Shown piece by piece: positions 6,339 through 9,961 of a DNA stretch of 9,961 bases. Numbering within the stretch: position 1 is the first letter of the stretch; each line of letters opens with the position of its first letter. The stretch is from contig JAUWFP010000062.1 of the NCBI GenBank assembly GCA_030606845.1, forward strand, positions 1 to 9,961, written 5' to 3'. The position numbers and the translations under genes are program-made. Origin of the DNA: Anaerolineales bacterium. Its GTDB lineage: Bacteria; Chloroflexota; Anaerolineae; Anaerolineales; E44-bin32. Below the pieces are notes generated by a model. It did no database searches. It was not told the origin of the DNA and saw only the letters and a list, made by a program, of their open reading frames with translations.

Positions 6339-6403
6339 GTTGACGGAAATGCGTGCCGGGCATTAAGCTTGTCCGAGTTGCTGTAAGCATCAGGAAGGTA
6401 ACC

Positions 6404-7651
6404 ATGGAAAGCACAACGACTATCCCGATACTGGAGAACCGACGCATCTTGTTGGGCGTCACCGGATCGATCGCCGCCTACAAAGCCGCGGATTTGGCAT
6501 CTAAGCTCACACAGGCTGGCATGCAAGTGGATGTAATCCTGAGCGCCGCGGCGCGCGAGTTTGTCACCCCGCTCACTTTCCAATCGGTCACCGGCAGGAA
6601 GGCCTATACAGAGTCGGACCTCTGGGGCAAAGATGCGCATGTCTTGCATGTTGGTCTCGTGGAGGGGGCTGACGCTTTCATGATTGCGCCAGCAACGGCC
6701 AACACCATCGCCAAGCTGGCTACCGGGCAGGCAGGATCCCTATTGACGCTCACGGCGCTTGCTGCTCGTTGTCCATTGATCGTGGCTCCGGCGATGGATG
6801 TTGGTATGTATGAAAACAGCGCCACGCAGGAGAATATTAAGATCCTGCATGAGCGCGGTGTTATTTTTGCCGGCCCCGCCGAAGGACGGATGGCATCCGG
6901 TTTGGTTGGCAAGGGGCGTATGCTCGAACCGCCAGCGTTGATTGGAGTTATGAGACAGGTTCTGGGCTACGCGGGACCTCTCGATGGTCGCAAGATCGTT
7001 GTGACGGCTGGAGGGACTCATGAGCCGGTTGACCCGGTGCGCGTGTTAGCGAATCGTTCTTCGGGGAAGCAGGGCTTTTCGCTCGCTCAAGCAGCGATAG
7101 ATCGCGGTGGAAGCGTGGTGTTGATCGCCGGCCCGGTGGCGCTGCCGACGCCTGTTGGTGCGCGCCGGATTGATGTGACCACGGCCGCCGAGATGTTTGA
7201 GGCTACGAAAGAAAGCGTGGAGAACGCTGATGTCCTGCTTATGGCTGCAGCAGTGGCCGATTTTCGACCAAGTGAGATCGCAAAAGAAAAAATCAAACGC
7301 AAGAAGGATGTCCCCGAGATCACATTGGAGCGGACATATGATATTCTGGCTGCTGTGAGTAAACTCAAGGTAAAGAGCGGATGGCCGCGTGTGATCGTGG
7401 GTTTCGCCGCCGAGAGCCAGAAGCTGATTAAAAACGCCCAGAGCAAGCTCGAAGAGAAAGGGTTGGACCTGATTGCAGCCAACGATATCACCGCGGCGGA
7501 TGCGGGTTTCGCCGTTGACACCAACCGGGTCACACTGCTCGATCGAGACGGCGGCAGCGATGAATTGCCGCTCATGACGAAAGCCGCGGTGGCAGAGGAA
7601 GTGCTCCAAAGGGTTGTTGAATTGCTGGGCGCTGTCGATGATCGGTCTTGA
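6404..7651 (+). CDS. coaBC: Bifunctional phosphopantothenoylcysteine decarboxylase / phosphopantothenate-cysteine ligase
   Basis: This cytoplasmic 415-residue enzyme performs two steps of coenzyme A synthesis: the CTP-dependent joining of 4'-phosphopantothenate with cysteine (CoaB), and the FMN-dependent decarboxylation to 4'-phosphopantetheine (CoaC). The CoaC half (about 13-188) has GVTGSIAAYKA (18-28, flavin site), catalytic His82 in HVLHVGL, and APATANTIAKLATG (95-108). The CoaB half (about 193-405) has TAGGTHEPVDPVR (201-213), NRSSGKQG (217-224), AAAVADFRP (281-289), EKIKRK (295-300) and GFAAES. Two residues usual in the decarboxylase differ: the PxMN motif reads PAMD (Asp132), and the flap Cys is Ser165 (MASG). 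Both may be lineage traits. ATG at 6404 is preferred because AGGAAGG lies five bases upstream; the upstream GTG (6353) would add 17 residues not seen in the family. The stop codon overlaps the next start (TTGA). Confidence 0.95.
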   Translation: MESTTTIPILENRRILLGVTGSIAAYKAADLASKLTQAGMQVDVILSAAAREFVTPLTFQSVTGRKAYTESDLWGKDAHVLHVGLVEGADAFMIAPATANTIAKLATGQAGSLLTLTALAARCPLIVAPAMDVGMYENSATQENIKILHERGVIFAGPAEGRMASGLVGKGRMLEPPALIGVMRQVLGYAGPLDGRKIVVTAGGTHEPVDPVRVLANRSSGKQGFSLAQAAIDRGGSVVLIAGPVALPTPVGARRIDVTTAAEMFEATKESVENADVLLMAAAVADFRPSEIAKEKIKRKKDVPEITLERTYDILAAVSKLKVKSGWPRVIVGFAAESQKLIKNAQSKLEEKGLDLIAANDITAADAGFAVDTNRVTLLDRDGGSDELPLMTKAAVAEEVLQRVVELLGAVDDRS

Positions 7652-8472
7652 ACGCTGAGCGAAGCGGCAAACTCTATTTAGGAACGCAGGGTTTTTCCTT
7701 TGACGATTGGGTTGGCCCTTTCTACCCCGCCGGCACATCGAAAACCGCATACCTGGAGCAATACGCCGAACGTCTGCCTGCGGTCGAGATCGATTCCACG
7801 TTCTATGGTGTTCCGAGGGCAACGACGGTGCAGAAGTGGAGGGAACGAACACCCCCCGGATTCCGCTTTGCGGCCAAGTTCCCCAAACTCATCACGCACG
7901 AGAAGAAACTCGATCGGGCGCTCGGCGATGCTGAGGCCTTCATTGGTACCATGCAGGCGCTGGGTGACAAGCTGGCTGTTCTCGTCTTACAGTTCGCCTA
8001 CGATTTCACGCCTGATCTCTACGATCGACTTGAATTATTCTTAGCGGCGCTGCCTGAAGGGACGCGCTACGCTGTTGAAGTGCGCAATCGAGGCTGGTTG
8101 AAACCGGAGTTCAGGGAGATGCTTACTCAACACAACACCGCATTGGTGCTGCAGGATCTCCATTACATGCCCAAGATGGATTGGATCACGGCGGATTTCA
8201 CCGTCATCCGCTGGCTAGGGCGGCGCAAGGATATAGCCCGCTTCGACGAGATTCAAATCGATCGGTCACAGGAGCTGGAGGAATGGACGGTGAAGGTGAG
8301 CCGCTTCCTCGCCGATGGCGTAAACGTGTACGGATTTTTCAACAATCATTTCGCCGGCCATAGCCCGGAAAGCGTACGTCAATTCGCGGCGTTGCTTGGA
8401 GTGGACCTGATGGATAAACCTAAAGAGTCGAATAGGGGCACACAGATGGCGATGGAATTTGATAATAAGTGA
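7648..8472 (+). CDS. DUF72 (YecE-like) TIM-barrel protein
   Basis: This 274-residue soluble protein belongs to the DUF72 family, whose fold is a TIM barrel and whose function is not established. Family marks are GTQGFSFDDWVGPFYP (12-27), VEIDSTFYGVP (46-56), FAAKFPKLITHEK (74-86), LQFAYDF (114-120), YAVEVRNRGW (141-150) and FFNNHFAGHSPESVRQF (230-246). The barrel is full-length, so the gene looks intact. It starts with TTG at 7648, giving the four-base overlap TTGA with the CoaBC stop. No other start fits the N-terminus, so translation probably relies on ribosomes that have just ended CoaBC. The last 22 or so residues are polar and outside the barrel. The next frame begins before this one ends. 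Confidence 0.88.
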   Translation: MNAERSGKLYLGTQGFSFDDWVGPFYPAGTSKTAYLEQYAERLPAVEIDSTFYGVPRATTVQKWRERTPPGFRFAAKFPKLITHEKKLDRALGDAEAFIGTMQALGDKLAVLVLQFAYDFTPDLYDRLELFLAALPEGTRYAVEVRNRGWLKPEFREMLTQHNTALVLQDLHYMPKMDWITADFTVIRWLGRRKDIARFDEIQIDRSQELEEWTVKVSRFLADGVNVYGFFNNHFAGHSPESVRQFAALLGVDLMDKPKESNRGTQMAMEFDNK

Positions 8473-9256
8473 TATCGATAAAACGGAGTGGACCCTTCCA
8501 GAGGAGTTGGAAGTCCGTGAGGTGCTCGACGTTGTAACTCGTGCACTCGAGGAGCAGGAGCAGGATTCTGAATACCTCCAGGGGATGCAGATGGCTGTTC
8601 CGGGTGCCGGGAAACTCTATGGTGTCCGTGTACCGCAACTGCGCACGATGGCGAAGCAGCTTACAAAGAAATACGGAGACCAGGAACAGGATTTAGACAG
8701 GTTCGCGCGAGCGAGCTGGGCGCAAGGGAGCCGCGAGCACCGCCTTATCGCGATTTTTGTCCTTGCCGGGATGAAGAAACTGGCCCCAAAACGTAGGTGG
8801 GAACTGGGGGTGGAATTCTTGCCCGATGTCGAAGATTGGGAGACTTGTGATCAAATGTGCCACGCGTTATTGGGCCAGGCGCTGGCGGAGGATCCGGACT
8901 ACATGGATCAAATCGAGACCTGGATCGATGACGACAACTTCTAGGTCCGGCGAGCAGCGTTGGTCTCAACCGTGATTCTCCGCAGGGCAAAGTACTCTGA
9001 GGCTGTAGCCGAGGGGCTGGATCAACGAACGCTGAGAATGTGTGCCATTCTCCTGGAGGATGGAGAGAAATACATCCGCAAGGCGGTCGATTGGACGGTG
9101 CGGGCGGTGATCAAGCGTCACTACGCACTCGCATTTACATGGATAGTAAATCAAGCCGAAAGTGGGCTTGGCGCCGTCGGACGGTCGACGCTGAAACTAT
9201 CCGCAAAGAAGCTCAATGAGGCCGACCAGAAGCATTTTCTCACCGCGCTCGAATAA
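8459..9256 (+). pseudogene. AlkD-like DNA alkylation repair gene interrupted by an in-frame TAG
   Basis: Two parts share one reading frame, 8459-8941 (161 codons) and 8945-9253 (103 codons), split only by TAG at 8942-8944. Together they give an AlkD-type HEAT-like repeat protein of usual length. AlkD glycosylases remove positively charged N3- and N7-alkyl purines from DNA. Recognisable parts are LYGVRVPQLRTMAKQL (53-68), SREHRLIAIFVL (91-102), EDWETCDQMC (125-134; W127 and D131 fit the WxxxD catalytic pair) and, beyond the stop, VRRAAL (163-168) and EKYIRKAVDWTVR (203-215; W212 fits the third lesion-contacting Trp). The stop stands where family members usually have Trp before V-R-R; one G-to-A change of TGG gives TAG. 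The start is uncertain: TTG 8459 is the only start-like codon after the frame's upstream stop (8408) and overlaps the DUF72 gene by 14 bases. A TTG at 8960 could restart the second part. Either a recent pseudogene, a base-call error or readthrough is possible. Confidence 0.8.
8942..8944 (+). other. In-frame amber codon in the AlkD-like gene
   Basis: TAG replaces the TGG expected at composite residue 162, between DDNF and VRRAAL. The sequence on both sides stays in frame and keeps family identity, so no insertion or deletion is involved. TAG appears to act as a normal stop elsewhere in the window: it ends the EEP gene at 3141-3143, right after the domain's natural end. Confidence 0.85.
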
Positions 9257-9422
9257 GACCGTACTGCATCGGCCTGCGTGAAGCTGCTCGACTTCCCGGG
9301 TTAAATTCCAAATATATAAGCCATAGGATTTAAGTCCTCTGACCCATCGGTGGGATGGTCACGGGGATGGGTAAGTGTTAGGTTTAAGGGGTGACTTCTA
9401 CTGTTTTCTTGAGGAGATTGAT
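9257..9422. promoter_or_regulatory. Spacer and structured leader before the DUF3048 gene
   Basis: ACCCATC (9342-9348) and GATGGGT (9366-9372) pair perfectly. Inside the loop, the first arm can alternatively pair CCCA with TGGG (9351-9354), so two folds compete. An AT-rich stretch (9301-9320) upstream could carry a promoter, but no clear -35/-10 pair is seen. A T-run at 9404-9409 precedes the Shine-Dalgarno GAGGAG (9411-9416), six bases before ATG. I cannot match the fold to a known riboswitch. Confidence 0.25.
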
Positions 9423-9961
9423 ATGTTGTTTAGTGCCCGATCAAAAAGAACCCTCTCCATAATCCTGTTCCTGGCCCTGTTGCCTGCGTGCAGTATCCCG
9501 CGTTCAAACAACAGCAATACGGAATCCGCTCAGCCGGACGGGCTGATAGAGGAAGTTGTGGTTGCAGCTCCGACGGCGATATCACAGCCGCTCACAGCAG
9601 TGCCCGAGGTTATTGAAGAAGAAATAGCTGAGCCGCCAACAGAGGCGACTGAGGTTGAAATACAACCCACTCAAACCATCGAATCTGAACCCGAACAGCC
9701 GATGAATCCAATGACAGGCTTACCCGTAGATGACCCGGGCGTTCTCCAGCGGCGCCCCCTGCTCGTTTCGATTTCAAATTTCCCACCAACGGCGCGGCCG
9801 CAGGCGGGGTTGTCATTTGCATCGCATGTGTACTCCACATTCATCGGGTTCGGCATGAACCGCTATGTTGCGGTTTTCTATGGTGACTATGCGGAGCACC
9901 TCCAGGAGATTCTCGCCAATCGGCTCGCGGAGGGAAATGACGATGATTTCGCGATCGGCCC
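9423..9961 (+). CDS. DUF3048-domain lipoprotein (YerB-like), N-terminal part
   Basis: The first 179 codons are present and the gene runs off the window. The protein has a basic N-terminus (SARSKR), a hydrophobic core (TLSIILFLALLPA) and a lipobox ending in Cys23 (LPAC), so it should be a lipoprotein anchored to the outer face of the cytoplasmic membrane. Residues 24-94 form a Ser/Asn- then Glu/Pro/Thr-rich linker typical of surface lipoproteins. From residue 97 comes the DUF3048 start: MTGLPVDDPGVLQRRPLLVS, ISNFPPTARPQAGLSFASHVY (a proline-rich PQ-GLS core) and NRYVAVF. The domain occurs in Bacillus YerB; its function is not known. The usual EGGITRF motif is here changed to a FIGFGMNRY form. 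The start is set by GAGGAG six bases upstream. The rest of the domain and any C-terminal part are outside the window. Confidence 0.85.
   Translation, partial: MLFSARSKRTLSIILFLALLPACSIPRSNNSNTESAQPDGLIEEVVVAAPTAISQPLTAVPEVIEEEIAEPPTEATEVEIQPTQTIESEPEQPMNPMTGLPVDDPGVLQRRPLLVSISNFPPTARPQAGLSFASHVYSTFIGFGMNRYVAVFYGDYAEHLQEILANRLAEGNDDDFAIG

Noticed and set aside
6353..6403. GTG start of CoaBC 17 codons upstream
   Set aside because: A good Shine-Dalgarno (AGGAAGG, 6392-6398) stands five bases before ATG 6404, and CoaBC proteins normally begin a few residues before the RRILLGVTGS strand.
6404..6970. Reading the flavoprotein as UbiX, which would pair with AcnX in the archaeal mevalonate route
   Set aside because: The CoaB ligase half is fused and all its motifs are present, so it is CoaBC; UbiX is a separate single-domain flavoprotein.
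7046..7852. Minus-strand frame of 268 codons across the end of CoaBC and the start of DUF72
   Set aside because: Both + strand genes are clear family members; the antisense frame shows no domain and crosses their boundary.

Overview
The window looks like a chromosomal segment of a free-living bacterium, most likely from the Chloroflexota (Anaerolineae-like). That placement is an inference. It rests on a DUF3048 lipoprotein, a polytopic membrane protein fused to an EEP (endonuclease/exonuclease/phosphatase) domain, a conserved protein of the group labelled 'quinate 5-dehydrogenase', and a CoaBC with a non-canonical decarboxylase active site. No rRNA, tRNA, CRISPR array, insertion sequence or phage gene is visible. 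All convincing genes are on the + strand.

Layout: (1) The tail of an EamA-type transporter (1-237) ends beside a strong hairpin whose U-rich flank faces the minus strand. (2) About 925 bases without a convincing gene follow, holding several inverted repeats and a C/G-run repeat that may be dispersed in the genome. (3) A 646-residue protein (1203-3143) has about 12-13 membrane helices followed by an EEP domain. (4) A conserved 300-residue protein (3464-4366) stands alone between two structured spacers. (5) A tight run of five genes (4612-9256) comprises the two subunits of an aconitase X-type dehydratase (13-bp overlap), CoaBC, a DUF72 protein (4-base stop/start overlap) and an AlkD-like DNA glycosylase (14-bp overlap). 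The AlkD-like frame is broken by one in-frame TAG where the family usually has Trp. (6) A structured leader precedes the start of a DUF3048 lipoprotein cut by the window edge (9423-9961).

How the genes may work together: the overlaps in block 5 point to one transcript with coupled translation. AcnX enzymes dehydrate small hydroxy-acids, including cis-3-hydroxyproline in bacteria and phosphomevalonate in archaea. CoaBC makes 4'-phosphopantetheine for coenzyme A. DUF72 has no settled function, and AlkD removes alkylated purines. This could be a metabolic unit (AcnX plus CoA synthesis) with two housekeeping genes attached, but sequence alone cannot fix the AcnX substrate. The most notable points are the amber codon in the AlkD gene, the substituted CoaC active-site residues, the two-subunit AcnX next to CoaBC with a probably leaderless start, and structured intergenic DNA with no assigned role. 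I see no clear evidence of a wholly new defence or mobile system.
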